Source of the DNA: Myxococcales bacterium
Lineage (GTDB): Bacteria; Myxococcota_A; UBA9160; SMWR01
Assembly: GCA_022561775.1 (NCBI GenBank)
Contig: JADFQO010000008.1
Coordinates: 30,878-94,877, forward strand
Reading direction: 5' to 3'
Length of the DNA: 64,000 nt
Every line of letters begins with the position of its first letter. Positions within the stretch are counted from its first letter, which is position 1. The translations under genes were made by a program, and so were the position numbers. The notes under the pieces are model-generated. The model worked only from the letters and a program-made list of their open reading frames with translations. It did no database searches and was not told where the DNA came from. Below are positions 7,429 through 16,378 of the stretch, one piece after another.

Positions 7429-8670
7429 CTACCCCCGATCTACAACCGCCAGCATCTCGACGTGCGGGGTCTGGGGAAAGAGATCGAAGCACTCGGCGCC
7501 TATCAGTCGATACCCGCGGTGATCCAATACCGAAAGATCCCGGGCGAGCGTGGCTGGATCACACGAGAGGTAGATGATCCGTTCGGGTTCGAAATCGGCG
7601 ATGCGTTCGGCGACGGCTTCGCCGAGACCGGTGCGCGGCGGGTCGACCACCACCCGGTCGGGACGGAGACGCGCGATATCGATATCGTCCATCGCAGCCT
7701 CTACGGAGTCCACCAGCACGCGAACGTTGTCGATTTCCGCTTCTCGAAGATTCACCTCCAGATCTCCAGCGGCGACCGGATTCGATTCGACGGCCACGAC
7801 TTCGTCGAAGTTCCGGGCCAGCCCGAGCGTGAAGAAACCCGCTCCACAAAAGAGATCGAATGCTCGTCGACCCGCACCGGCGGCCTTTACAACGGCTTGC
7901 GAGAGCGCGTCGAGGAGCCCTGCGTTCGACTGAACGAATACGCCCGGCGATACGCCGATGCGATCTTCTCCCACGGGAAGCCACAACCGCGAGCCACCCG
8001 CCGCGGGCAGTGGCAGCGCGCGCGTGACGGGCTCGCCGAGGTCGGCACTGCGACCCGCGACCAACTCCCATTCACCATCGGTTCCCGGCGGATCATCGGC
8101 CAGCCCCGAAAGACGCGCTTCGAGCTCATCGACGAGAATCGGGCAGCGGCGAGTCGCGGCAAGAGCGTGCGAGCGACGGCGGCGATATCCCACCTTTCCC
8201 GACGAGACCATCACCCGGCTGCGGGTGCGGTATCGGTAGGGAGACTCCGCTGGGGTGATGGACAGCGCGGCGTCACCCGGTAGCGCGAGGCCACCGATCC
8301 GCTGCAATGCCGCGGACGCGATCTTTCGCTTCGCTTCGAGTTGAGCCGCATAATCGACGTGCTGCCACGCACAACCTCCACAGGATCCGAAGACGGCACA
8401 AACGGGGTCTACACGCTGAGGACTGGGCTCGAGGAGCGCCTCGACAACGCCGCGAGCGTAGTTGGATCGGCGAGCTGTGATCCGAACGCGAACGCGGTCA
8501 CCCGGCGCGGTGAAGGGAACGAAGATGACCCGGCCATCGGGCGCGTGACCGACACCGTCCCCGCCCGCGGCGAGCTCCTCGACTGTAAACTCGACCCGCT
8601 GTTCGGAGTCGGATGCCGAAGACGATCTGCTCGCTTGGCGACGACTCGGGTGCCGGTTTCGACGGGCTAT
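7429..8670 (-). CDS. TrmA/RumA-family Fe-S tRNA/rRNA (uracil-5-)methyltransferase, start unclear
   Basis: The frame encodes a TRAM-like N-terminal segment (VEFTVEELAAGGDGVGH ... RVIFVPFTAPGDRV), the four-cysteine cluster motif CAVFGSCGGCAWQH, an SAM-binding domain (FDLFCGAGFFTLGLARN) and the catalytic LSCDPATLARDL near the C-terminus. It methylates C5 of a uridine in rRNA or tRNA. Between the in-frame TAA at 8676-8674 and the cysteine motif there is no ATG, GTG or TTG. The annotated start is the near-cognate ATA at 8670 and is a guess; a short frameshift or an error in the sequence is equally possible. A TTG at 8307 would remove the Fe-S motif and is rejected. Confidence 0.8.
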   Translation of the reverse strand: MARRNRHPSRRQASRSSSASDSEQRVEFTVEELAAGGDGVGHAPDGRVIFVPFTAPGDRVRVRITARRSNYARGVVEALLEPSPQRVDPVCAVFGSCGGCAWQHVDYAAQLEAKRKIASAALQRIGGLALPGDAALSITPAESPYRYRTRSRVMVSSGKVGYRRRRSHALAATRRCPILVDELEARLSGLADDPPGTDGEWELVAGRSADLGEPVTRALPLPAAGGSRLWLPVGEDRIGVSPGVFVQSNAGLLDALSQAVVKAAGAGRRAFDLFCGAGFFTLGLARNFDEVVAVESNPVAAGDLEVNLREAEIDNVRVLVDSVEAAMDDIDIARLRPDRVVVDPPRTGLGEAVAERIADFEPERIIYLSCDPATLARDLSVLDHRGYRLIGAECFDLFPQTPHVEMLAVVDRG

Positions 8671-8707
8671 CGGTTAGCTCCCAGCACGCGATCAGAGCGC
8701 GGCGGTT

Positions 8708-8764
8708 GGCCGGCGAATCCTGTGGATTCGCTTGCGGCGACGAGACCTGTTCGGTCTCGTCTGG
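8708..8764 (-). repeat. Bipartite palindromic repeat, copy 3
   Basis: In reverse orientation: GCGAATCCTGTGGATTCGC at 8713-8731, linker, then GACGAGACC paired with GGTCTCGTC (8739-8761). It lies between the 5' end of the methyltransferase gene and the 3' end of the kinase gene. Confidence 0.85.
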
Positions 8765-8879
8765 TTGTGGAGCAAGATCGTACCGAGTCGTCCCGATCCC
8801 GGAACAACATTGCGATACGATCGAGCATGCCGTGCTTCTGCGCCGTCTGGAGAGCGCTGGGCGGGTCGCATCGTGGACC

Positions 8880-10208
8880 TCAGCGAACCGGCATGAACGA
8901 GCCTGCGCGGGGTTCCCGACGGCCGCACCAGGGGCAAAAGCGCATGAACGCACACGAGGTCGGCCAGCGGCAGCGCGGGCAGCGGTCGGGCAACGCGGGA
9001 TGCGGCCAGACGCGTTTGACCTTGCGCTTACACAACGGGCAGTAGCGCATGAAGGGCCGTAGCTGTCCCTCGCAACCCCGAGCCGCGCAGGTTCGCGTGG
9101 CCTTGGAGTCTTCGCGCGGTGCCTTTCCGTTGCTCACGAAGCGTCCGGAGTAGCACCAGGGGCATGAATTCCACTCGGGACGCACACCGCGTTCGCAATC
9201 CCCACAAACCAGCGGAAAGTGGGTGACGTCTCGGTAGGAGTTGTCGGACGTTCCGCACCAGGGACAAAACTGCATTTCCTCGGCGATCGGACTGTCGCAG
9301 CGTCGACACGAAAAACGCATACCGAGGCCCTTGCCGTGGACGCGGCGAAAGACGTCGGCCTGTACGGCAAGCGGCGACGGCGGCGGTTTGCGTTTGCGAC
9401 GCGTCTTCTTCACTGCCTTGGGGCGCGACGCCTGACTGAATGCGCGCTCGAGTGCCATGTAGAGTTCGCCCGCGTCCGTGTAGCGCCGTCGCGGGTCGAA
9501 GCGGGCAGCTTTGCGCAACACCGGTTGCACCGCCTCCGGAACCTTGGCGGCAAACCGCTCGTACCCCTCGGGCGGCCACTCGAAGGGCCACGTCGGTAGC
9601 TCGCCGGTCAAGATCTCATAGGCGATCAGCCCGAGAGAGAATACGTCGGACGTCAAGCGACCCCGCCCGTAGGCTTGCTCGGGCGCCATGTACCCCAACG
9701 TCCCGGCTTCTGTCACGGTGCGCTCGGCTCCCTTTGCGAAGCGGGAAGCGCCGAAATCGGTGAGCGCCGCCCGACCATCCTGGAAGATCAAGATGTTTTC
9801 AGGCTTGACGTCCCGGTGAAAGATTCTGCGCTCATGGGCGTAGGCGAGTCCCGAAGCGACCTCGCGGATGATCTCGAGCGCCGTGGTCGCGGAACGTCTC
9901 GCGCGGCTGTAGTCGGCGAGGTTGGAAACCGCGAGGTCGGTGACGATCGCAAAGCGGCCGTCAATCCAGTCGGCGTTGCGAATCGCGACAACGCCCGGGT
10001 GTTCGAGGCGGCTCGCGATGCGCGCCTCGTGCTCGATCTTGTCCCGGCCCCATTCCACCACCGAGTCGGGGTGGGCCAACTTGAGGGCTACTGAGCGATT
10101 CTCGACGGTATCGCGCGCCTTCCAAACCTCTGCGAATGCACCTCGTCCGATCTTGCGATCGAGCCGGTACTTCCCCACCCGAGAACCGCGCCGCAACTGG
10201 CTGGCCAA
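8880..10208 (-). CDS. Serine/threonine protein kinase with a C-terminal array of zinc ribbons
   Basis: The 442-residue protein has a complete Hanks-type kinase domain (glycine loop IGRGAFAEVW at 20-29, Lys43, catalytic HRDVKPEN at 131-138, DFG at 151-153, then GYMAPEQA) followed by a basic linker and, from about residue 305, four short CxxC...CPWC or CPLC units that should each bind zinc. There is no transmembrane helix and no PASTA or other extracellular sensor, so this is a soluble kinase. Zinc ribbons may bind nucleic acid or protein. The TTG start at 10208 directly follows the TGA of the moeA-PBP gene (TGATTG), which suggests translational coupling in one operon. Confidence 0.9.
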   Translation of the reverse strand: MASQLRRGSRVGKYRLDRKIGRGAFAEVWKARDTVENRSVALKLAHPDSVVEWGRDKIEHEARIASRLEHPGVVAIRNADWIDGRFAIVTDLAVSNLADYSRARRSATTALEIIREVASGLAYAHERRIFHRDVKPENILIFQDGRAALTDFGASRFAKGAERTVTEAGTLGYMAPEQAYGRGRLTSDVFSLGLIAYEILTGELPTWPFEWPPEGYERFAAKVPEAVQPVLRKAARFDPRRRYTDAGELYMALERAFSQASRPKAVKKTRRKRKPPPSPLAVQADVFRRVHGKGLGMRFSCRRCDSPIAEEMQFCPWCGTSDNSYRDVTHFPLVCGDCERGVRPEWNSCPWCYSGRFVSNGKAPREDSKATRTCAARGCEGQLRPFMRYCPLCKRKVKRVWPHPALPDRCPRCRWPTSCAFMRFCPWCGRREPRAGSFMPVR

Positions 10209-12107
10209 TCAACCCTTCTCCCGACTTCCGAAGCCCAGTTTGGTCAGCTCCGCACGCACGCTTCCGCGATCCGCCAGCAGCTCGCGCAGCGCCCGGATGG
10301 CCGGACGATCCCAGCGATCTGCGGGAATCGCAAAATCATAATACTCGGCCTGGAGGGGTTGAAAACGCAATCCGGCCGGGAGAGCGATGGTTTCGATCGT
10401 CACCCCCCAGTCCGCGCGTCCCTGCGATACCGCTGCGGCGACCGCAAAGTGAGAGCGCGGTTCGTAGGGGTAGCCGGGCGGGCGGCGCTCTCCGAGCAAC
10501 TGGTCGATCAGGATGCGCGTGCCGCTGCCTCGGTTTCGATTGACCATTCGCAGATCCGGGTCCGCGAGGAGCGCTTCGATGTCTCGGGTTTCCTCGGCTC
10601 GGGTCACGACGCCCTGTTGGCGCGCGTAGCCCGGTAGCAGGCGCAGCGAAGTGTCGAGAAAGGGTTCGTTGTATACGCCGCTGACGGGATCGAGCAGGTG
10701 AATCGGTGCGGCATCGCACTCTCCACGCAGTGCAGCGGCCAGGCCCCCCTGGCTCCCGACCGCGAGCAGCTTGACGCGGAAGCCTTTGCGAGCGAGCGCG
10801 GACGCGATGAGGTCGAGACCCACACAATGGCTGCCGATCGCGACGAAGTCCGCAACCAGAAGTTCGCGCGAGAGCAGTGTGACCTCCACTTCTGTGTCAG
10901 CGTCGACGATCTCGGTGTTGCGCGGGATTCGCACGAAGCCGTCCGCTCGACTGAACGCGGTAACGGAACCGCTGCCCTTGCCCATCGGGTAGGCGGCCAA
11001 TCGGCCGTCGGGGCGTCGCACCAGACCCACCAGCAGGTATTCGAGGCGTCCGCGCTCGGACAATGTCTTGGTGGCCAGGCGGGCGAATTGGTGTTCTCGA
11101 AAGCCCGCTGGGAGTCCAGCGAGTTCGCGAATCACGGGGGCGACGAATTCGTGGAACGTAAATACCGCCGAGGTTGGGAAACCGGGCAGAACGACGACCG
11201 GAATGCGACCACTCGCGGCGAGGCAGATCGGCTTGCCGGGCTTGAGGGCGACGCCGTGTACGACGATTCCGGGCTCGAGCTCAGCAACCACACCCGCGTT
11301 GAGGTCGCCCTCCCCCTTGGAGGTGCCCCCCGAGAGGAGCACCAGGTCGGCGTCTCCCAGCGCTCGGCCCAGCGCTTCTCGAAGTCCCGCTTCATCATCT
11401 CGGAAAGCGCCAAGGAAGAGCGGCTCTCCGCCCAGCTCGCGGACGGCGTCTGCGAGGATCCGACCGTTGCTGTCGAACACCAGGCCGGGCCGCATCGTCT
11501 CGCCGGGTTGGACGATCTCGTCTCCGGTGGAGAGGATCGCGACCCGCGGTCGTCGCACAACCAACACTACCTTGCGTCCGATGGCCGCCAGCACGCCGGT
11601 CTCCCGGGAGGTGAGCTGCGCGCCGCGGAAGACGACGGTTTCCCCCCGGCCGATGTCCGTACCCGCGAACGACACCGCAGCGCCGGGAACGCGCTCGCGC
11701 CTGGCGACGATTGCGTTCCCCTGAACGTCGGTGAACTCCACGGGCAGCACGGAATCCGCTCCGCGGGGCAACATCCCGCCGGTCGCGATCGGCGTGGCCG
11801 TTCCCGGCAGCACTTCCTGGCTAGGCACGACACCCGTGGGGATCGTTTCGGAGCCGAGTCGAAGCGAAACGGGCTCGATCTCGGTGGCTCCGTAGGTGTC
11901 CTCGGCGCGAACCGCAAAGCCGTCCATGTTGGATCGGTCGAAACCAGGTACGTCTACGTCGGCCCGAACGTCCTCGGCCAGCACCCGGCCCAGAGCGTCC
12001 TCGAGCGCCACCGTTTCCGCGGGCAACGCGGCGATGTCGAGGATCTCGCGCCAGCGGCGTTCGGCTTCGTCACGCTCGAGCACTTCGAGAAACTGCTGCT
12101 GCTTCAA
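10209..12107 (-). CDS. MoeA-like molybdopterin molybdenumtransferase fused to a periplasmic-binding-protein-like domain
   Basis: The 632-residue protein has a full MoeA/gephyrin E domain in the first ~400 residues (DVPGFDRSNMDGFAVRAED, VAILSTGDEIV, LLSGGTSKGEGD, VVLPGFPTSA) and then a type 2 periplasmic-binding-like domain (FVAIGSHCVGLDL ... MVNRNRGSGTRILID ... YYDFAIPADRW). This MoeA-PBP fusion is known in archaea and some bacteria; the second domain probably senses molybdate, tungstate or a cofactor intermediate in the cytoplasm, since there is no signal peptide. The start is the TTG at 12107, which overlaps the upstream moeA stop (TTGA) and begins the normal MoeA N-terminus; the longer upstream frame is in shadow of moeA. 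Confidence 0.9.
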   Translation of the reverse strand: MKQQQFLEVLERDEAERRWREILDIAALPAETVALEDALGRVLAEDVRADVDVPGFDRSNMDGFAVRAEDTYGATEIEPVSLRLGSETIPTGVVPSQEVLPGTATPIATGGMLPRGADSVLPVEFTDVQGNAIVARRERVPGAAVSFAGTDIGRGETVVFRGAQLTSRETGVLAAIGRKVVLVVRRPRVAILSTGDEIVQPGETMRPGLVFDSNGRILADAVRELGGEPLFLGAFRDDEAGLREALGRALGDADLVLLSGGTSKGEGDLNAGVVAELEPGIVVHGVALKPGKPICLAASGRIPVVVLPGFPTSAVFTFHEFVAPVIRELAGLPAGFREHQFARLATKTLSERGRLEYLLVGLVRRPDGRLAAYPMGKGSGSVTAFSRADGFVRIPRNTEIVDADTEVEVTLLSRELLVADFVAIGSHCVGLDLIASALARKGFRVKLLAVGSQGGLAAALRGECDAAPIHLLDPVSGVYNEPFLDTSLRLLPGYARQQGVVTRAEETRDIEALLADPDLRMVNRNRGSGTRILIDQLLGERRPPGYPYEPRSHFAVAAAVSQGRADWGVTIETIALPAGLRFQPLQAEYYDFAIPADRWDRPAIRALRELLADRGSVRAELTKLGFGSREKG

Positions 12108-13354
12108 GGCGCCGCCTCTTCGGGTATTTCGTCGTCGTAGAGCAGGACTTCGACCTCCGCACCTTCCGCCATGCCCTCCAGCTCGCGCGGAACGATCACA
12201 CAGCCGTCGGCCCTTACGGTCGAAGACAGGATCGAAGCGCCGGACGTGGCGATGGGGATGACCTTCTTGCTCTCCACCGCAACGCGCACGTAATCGGTGC
12301 GACCCACCGCGGAACTGATCTTGCGAGCGAGCGGCAGCTGTACCCGTCGGTGAGGCCATTCGCGCGAGCGCCCCCCCAACGCGCGCAGGCTCGGTCCCGC
12401 GAAGAACTCGTAGGCGCACAAACAGCTCACCGGATTACCCGGTAGCAGGAACACCAGTCGACTCTCGATCCGGCCGATTCCCGTCGGACTCGAGGGGCGC
12501 ATCGAGATGCCGTGAAAGTCGAGGCTCCCGAGTTCCGCGACCAATCGCGGCGCGTGGTCCTCGGTTCCCACCGAGCTGCCACCGGAGACGATCACCAGAT
12601 CGGCGTCCGGGCCACAAAGCGCCTCGCGGATGATCTTCGGACGATCGGGCAGGATCTCGAAGGGAAGCAGTTCGCCCCCATCGCGGGCCACCAGCGAGCG
12701 CAAGACGACCGAGTTGCTATCGACGATGCGCGGTCCCTCGGGTCGGCTGCCCGCCGGCAGCAACTCGTCCCCCGTGACGACCAACTGAACCCGCGGACGC
12801 CGCACGCATCCCAGAGCGCTAACGCCGATCGAAGCAAGCAGGCCCGCGTCCTGCGGGCGCAGGCGGCGGCCCGCCCGCAGCACCAGATCGTCGATGCGGA
12901 TGTCTTCGCCAATCGCTCCGACATTTTTGTGCGGAGCCACCGCCTCACTGATCTCGACCTTACCGCCCCTCTCTTCGCAGGCCTCGGCCATCACCACCGC
13001 ATCCGCACCCTTTGGAATCGGGGCACCCGTCATCACCCGAATCGCCGATCCGCGCTCCACCCGACTCGCAAAGGGCTTGCCGGGCAGCGACTCTCCCCGA
13101 ACGGTGAGCGCGATGGTGTCATAGCTGCTCGCCCCAAAGGTGTCTTCACCACACACCGCGTAGCCGTCCATCGCAGAGCGCGCGAAGCCGGGCACGTCGA
13201 TTTTCGCGCGCACATCTTCGGCCAGCACCCGACCGACGCAGGAGTGGAGATCCACCACCTCGGATGGAAGCGGACGGGTATGCTCGAGAAGGAAACCCTG
13301 TACCTCCTCCACATCCGTCCGTTCGGCAAAACCCTTCATCCGAACATCGCGCAT
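12104..13354 (-). CDS. moeA: Molybdopterin molybdenumtransferase MoeA
   Basis: The 416-residue protein carries the MoeA signatures DVPGFARSAMDGYAVCGED, VQLVVTGDELL, VIVSGGSSVGTEDH and FLLPGNPVSCLCAYEFF. MoeA inserts molybdate into adenylated molybdopterin to make molybdenum cofactor. It is the first gene of a compact minus-strand operon: its stop overlaps the start of a second moeA-like gene with an extra domain, and a kinase follows. Two paralogous MoeA proteins in tandem are seen in organisms handling both Mo and W, but specificity cannot be read here. An AGGGG lies just upstream of the ATG, and a perfect 12 bp hairpin lies 20 bases further up. Confidence 0.93.
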   Translation of the reverse strand: MRDVRMKGFAERTDVEEVQGFLLEHTRPLPSEVVDLHSCVGRVLAEDVRAKIDVPGFARSAMDGYAVCGEDTFGASSYDTIALTVRGESLPGKPFASRVERGSAIRVMTGAPIPKGADAVVMAEACEERGGKVEISEAVAPHKNVGAIGEDIRIDDLVLRAGRRLRPQDAGLLASIGVSALGCVRRPRVQLVVTGDELLPAGSRPEGPRIVDSNSVVLRSLVARDGGELLPFEILPDRPKIIREALCGPDADLVIVSGGSSVGTEDHAPRLVAELGSLDFHGISMRPSSPTGIGRIESRLVFLLPGNPVSCLCAYEFFAGPSLRALGGRSREWPHRRVQLPLARKISSAVGRTDYVRVAVESKKVIPIATSGASILSSTVRADGCVIVPRELEGMAEGAEVEVLLYDDEIPEEAAP

Positions 13355-13373
13355 GGCCCCTGCCCCGAAATTA

Positions 13374-13407
13374 CGCGGGCAGGGAAACTCCGGTCTCCCT
13401 GCCCGCG
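13374..13407 (-). promoter_or_regulatory. Perfect 12 bp hairpin in the moeA leader
   Basis: CGCGGGCAGGGA at 13374-13385 pairs exactly with TCCCTGCCCGCG at 13396-13407 around a ten-base loop, 20 bases before the moeA start. It has no U tract, so a leader attenuator or translation-control element is more likely than a terminator for another gene. Confidence 0.4.
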
Positions 13408-14169
13408 GCGAAACACCGAACTCGATGGATCACCGCTCGGTTGGCCCACGACGCGGTGGCTCCTCGTCGAGCCGTGGGAGGATACCAGAGAAGAGGACGC
13501 GCCCGGAACGCGGTGGGTTCCTGCACTCGCACGAAGGGCCGCGGCACGGCGCCCGTGCGGCGGGCACGCTTGTGAGGATGAATGAGATCGCGGTCTGATG
13601 CGGCGGAGAGTCGCGCCGGCATCTGGCGCGCGGGGCCGGAACCCTGGTTCACCGAGGCGGCGGGCGTCCCCCGGGCCTCCGACGGGGCAGGCCCTAATTG
13701 GTGGCCGAAGCGACGCTGCGGAGTTCCCCCGAGCCCCTGCGCGACGACACTGACTGCGAGCGGCTCGCGTGTCCGGCTGAGCGTCTTCGAGGAGAATCGG
13801 AGACAGCCGCGGTGCACCGGTTCACATCCGGAACGGATGAGGCCACACCATCGGCCGCTACTCGAGAAAACTCCTCTCGTGCTCCGAGCGCATTTTGGAA
13901 GCTCCCGGGTCCGGGAAGACCTCCCGCGCCGCGTCCGCGAAGTCGGCCGATCTGGCTCTGGCTCCGCGAAACGTTTGCCCGCCCCCACCGACACCAGTCT
14001 TGTACGCAGGTTACGCAGCCGGTGATGCGGTCGACGGAAGCGAGACCTCGGATCTCCTCGAGCCGCGTTCCACAGCGTACGGCTCCACCCTACTCCTCTA
14101 ATCGAGATTGATCAATCGGATTTTCCTCTGGGTCACGCGATGGTTCTCGCCCCGGAGCCCAGCGACCTC

Positions 14170-14226
14170 GCTGGCGAATCCTATGGATTCGCTTTGCGGC
14201 GACGAGGCCTTTTCGGTCTCGTCTGG
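14170..14226 (-). repeat. Bipartite palindromic repeat, copy 4
   Basis: Reverse orientation: GCGAATCCTATGGATTCGC at 14174-14192, linker, then GACGAGGCC...GGTCTCGTC at 14201-14223. It lies in the long gap upstream of the DHH gene. Confidence 0.85.
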
Positions 14227-14456
14227 AGCGCGGGGAGTTGCCCCCGCGGGACCGCGCAGCCCAGGCGATCTCGCTACACTCGCGCCCGCTCGGGGCCACG
14301 GTGGCGGCTCCGAGAGACTTGGGGGGCAAATCGCTGCCCGCAGCGGATCTCCCGAACGACGCAGCAGGCGAATCAGCCGCGTGTGCGGACGCGTTGGCCG
14401 CCTCGCCAAGCGCACGCGGATCCGAGTGATCCGCAGAGCTCAGAGATGGGGGGTTC

Positions 14457-15845
14457 GTGGCGCGCCGTATCATCCTCTGTGATGGAGCTGAATTAGCCCG
14501 TTTGTGGGGCCGCATCGGCACCGGCGAGATCGAGATCCTTACCTGGGTTCCGCGAGAGGACGAACCGCGCGCGCGCCCGCCCGGATTCCACTCGCTGCAG
14601 GGCGGGCTCACCGTTGAAGCAATCGAGAAGCTCAACCCGAAGATCGGAGACGAGTTCGCGCTCGTGAGCGAGGACCTCCCGTTCGTGCGGGCGGCGGTTG
14701 CTGCGATCTCGGAAGCCCGTCCAGAAGCTCCGCTGCTGCTGCTCTCCGACAAGGTCGATTCCGACGACCTTCCCGACCACCCATGCCTGCTGCGAACGGG
14801 ATTGCGCTCGCTGATTCGCGATGACATCGACGAAGAATTCGCCCACCTCGCCAACCTCCATCGGGTGGTGGAGTTGCGAGAACTCGTCGAACCGAGGGAA
14901 AAACTTGGGATTCTCCTGCAGCCCGACCCCGATCCCGATGGCATCGCCTGCGGCTACGCGTTGCGCGCGCTGCTCGGCCGCAAGCGTCCGACCGCTCCCC
15001 TGATTTCATTCGGCGAGGTCAAGCGCCCGGAAAACATCGCGATGATCGATGCGCTCGGGATCGACGTCCGAACCCTCACCCCCGACGACCTCGACGAGTT
15101 CGACGGACTGGCGCTACTGGACGTCCAGCCCAGCGTATTCGGCGAGAACATGCCAGCGCGGGTGCGCTCGGTGGATGTGGTGATCGATCACCACCCGGAG
15201 CGCCCGGGCTACGACGCGGTATTCCGAGACATCCGCCCCAACTACGGCGCCACCGCGACGATCCTGACCGAGTACATCCGCGCTGCGGGCCTCGATCTTT
15301 TTCCCAGGCTCGCGACGGCGCTCGTGTACGGCATCAAGAGCGACACACAACTTCTCGGGCGAGAGACGAGCCCCCACGACATGACTGCGTTCGCCTACCT
15401 CCACGCGAGCCACAGCCCCGCGCTCCTGCGGCGCATCGAGCGCCCCGCGCTTCCGACCAGTGGGTTGCGCGCACTCGGGCGGGCGCTTTCGAACACCGAG
15501 GTCGAAGATGGCATTCACCTGCTGGTGCTAGGACGTGTCGGTGAAGAGGTGATCCCCCAGGTTGCGGATCTGGCACTCCAGGCGGAGGGTGCCGAGTGGG
15601 CGATCGCGGCGGGGATCGTCGGCTCCGATCTGGTGTTCTCGGTTCGCAACGTGGGTTACGTGCGCGCCGCGGGGGACGTCGTACGCGCCGTCGTCGAGGG
15701 ACTTGGGGTCGGCGGCGGACACCGCTCGATGGCCAAGGGGATCATTCCCGTGAAGGCATTCCGCGAGGTCTACGGGAGCGCCACACGCGAACAGATCCGA
15801 ACCGCTCTACTCGACGCCTTCGTGAACGCAATTCACGGTGACTGA
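14457..15845 (+). CDS. DHH-family phosphoesterase (NrnA/RecJ-like)
   Basis: The 462-residue protein has an N-terminal nucleotide-binding-like domain (1-140), then the DHH domain (PDPDPDGIA at 156-164, Asp222, DHH at 244-246) and a DHHA1 domain with GGGHRSMAKG near the C-terminus. Such enzymes hydrolyse oligoribonucleotides, pAp or cyclic dinucleotide products with manganese. The first motif has PDPDPDG with Gln rather than the usual His two residues before, a small deviation. The GTG start follows a GGGGGG tract. The stop overlaps the start of the MaoC gene by eight bases, so the two are co-translated. Confidence 0.85.
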   Translation: MARRIILCDGAELARLWGRIGTGEIEILTWVPREDEPRARPPGFHSLQGGLTVEAIEKLNPKIGDEFALVSEDLPFVRAAVAAISEARPEAPLLLLSDKVDSDDLPDHPCLLRTGLRSLIRDDIDEEFAHLANLHRVVELRELVEPREKLGILLQPDPDPDGIACGYALRALLGRKRPTAPLISFGEVKRPENIAMIDALGIDVRTLTPDDLDEFDGLALLDVQPSVFGENMPARVRSVDVVIDHHPERPGYDAVFRDIRPNYGATATILTEYIRAAGLDLFPRLATALVYGIKSDTQLLGRETSPHDMTAFAYLHASHSPALLRRIERPALPTSGLRALGRALSNTEVEDGIHLLVLGRVGEEVIPQVADLALQAEGAEWAIAAGIVGSDLVFSVRNVGYVRAAGDVVRAVVEGLGVGGGHRSMAKGIIPVKAFREVYGSATREQIRTALLDAFVNAIHGD

Positions 15846-16314
15846 CTTGGCGAAGCCCACGGTGATTCAGAATGTGGCGGCCCTCGCAGATCTGGTCGAT
15901 CGCGAACTCGGCACGACGGATTGGATCGAGGTCTCCCAGGAGCGAATCGACGCATTCGCGGCAGCTACCGGGGATCGCCAATGGATTCATTGCGACGTCG
16001 AGCGAGCCCAGCGGGAATCCCCCTTCAAGTCGACCATCGCCCACGGTTACCTCTCGGTCGCACTCACACCGGTATTGCTCCCACAGCTATTGATTGTCAA
16101 AAATTGCAGGACCGTCATCAACAGGGGAATCGAAAAGATGCGGCTCTCGACTCCGGTGCTCGCGGGGTCGCGAATTCGCATGTCGGCGATCGTGAAGGAT
16201 GCGCGCAAAGTGCCACGCGGCGGCGTCCGGGCCACCATCTCGGTTCGGTTCGAGGTCGAAGGCTCGGATAAACCGGCCTGCTACGGAGTCGTCACCTACG
16301 TCTACTTCCCCTAG
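15838..16314 (+). CDS. MaoC-family (R)-specific enoyl-CoA hydratase
   Basis: The 158-residue hotdog-fold protein has the hydratase motif FAAATGDRQWIHCDVERA followed by SPFKSTIAHGYLSVAL, with the catalytic Asp and His positions of MaoC dehydratases. It would hydrate 2-enoyl-CoA in fatty acid turnover or polyester supply. The start at 15838 is GTG inside the end of the DHH gene. Its TAG stop is the left CTAG edge of a bipartite repeat. Confidence 0.88.
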   Translation: MTDLAKPTVIQNVAALADLVDRELGTTDWIEVSQERIDAFAAATGDRQWIHCDVERAQRESPFKSTIAHGYLSVALTPVLLPQLLIVKNCRTVINRGIEKMRLSTPVLAGSRIRMSAIVKDARKVPRGGVRATISVRFEVEGSDKPACYGVVTYVYFP

Positions 16315-16378
16315 GAGCGTGACCCCAGAATGGGGTCGCGCGACGCCGCAAGCGAATCCGAAGGCTTCCCCCGCTAGC
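16312..16378 (+). repeat. Bipartite palindromic repeat, copy 5 (second hairpin degenerate)
   Basis: CTAG at the maoC stop, GCGTGACCCC...GGGGTCGCGC, linker GACGCCGCAA, then GCGAATCCGAAGGCTTCCCC, in which the right arm of hairpin two has decayed, then CCGCTAG. Confidence 0.8.

Larger units (their letters stand above)
13355..14456. other. 1.1 kb intergenic region without a convincing gene
   Basis: No frame on either strand looks like protein: all are rich in Arg, Ser and Pro with no motif. The stretch has a perfect 12 bp hairpin (13374-13385 with 13396-13407, ten-base loop) in the moeA leader and a bipartite repeat at 14170. I looked for RNase P RNA, tmRNA, SRP RNA, and cobalamin or molybdenum-cofactor riboswitch cores and did not find a convincing one. 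A long leader or an unrecognised RNA is possible. Confidence 0.4.

Noticed and set aside
10698..12140. 480-residue frame on the plus strand opposite moeA-PBP
   Set aside because: Antisense shadow of a gene with clear MoeA motifs; no recognisable domain of its own.
13600..13800. Possible cobalamin or molybdenum-cofactor riboswitch upstream of moeA
   Set aside because: Short similarities (CGGTGAA, CCCGC) are present, but the conserved core boxes could not be lined up.
13371..13994. 207-residue minus-strand frame in the long gap
   Set aside because: Composition is Arg/Ser/Pro-rich without hydrophobic periodicity or motif, and there is no ribosome-binding site.
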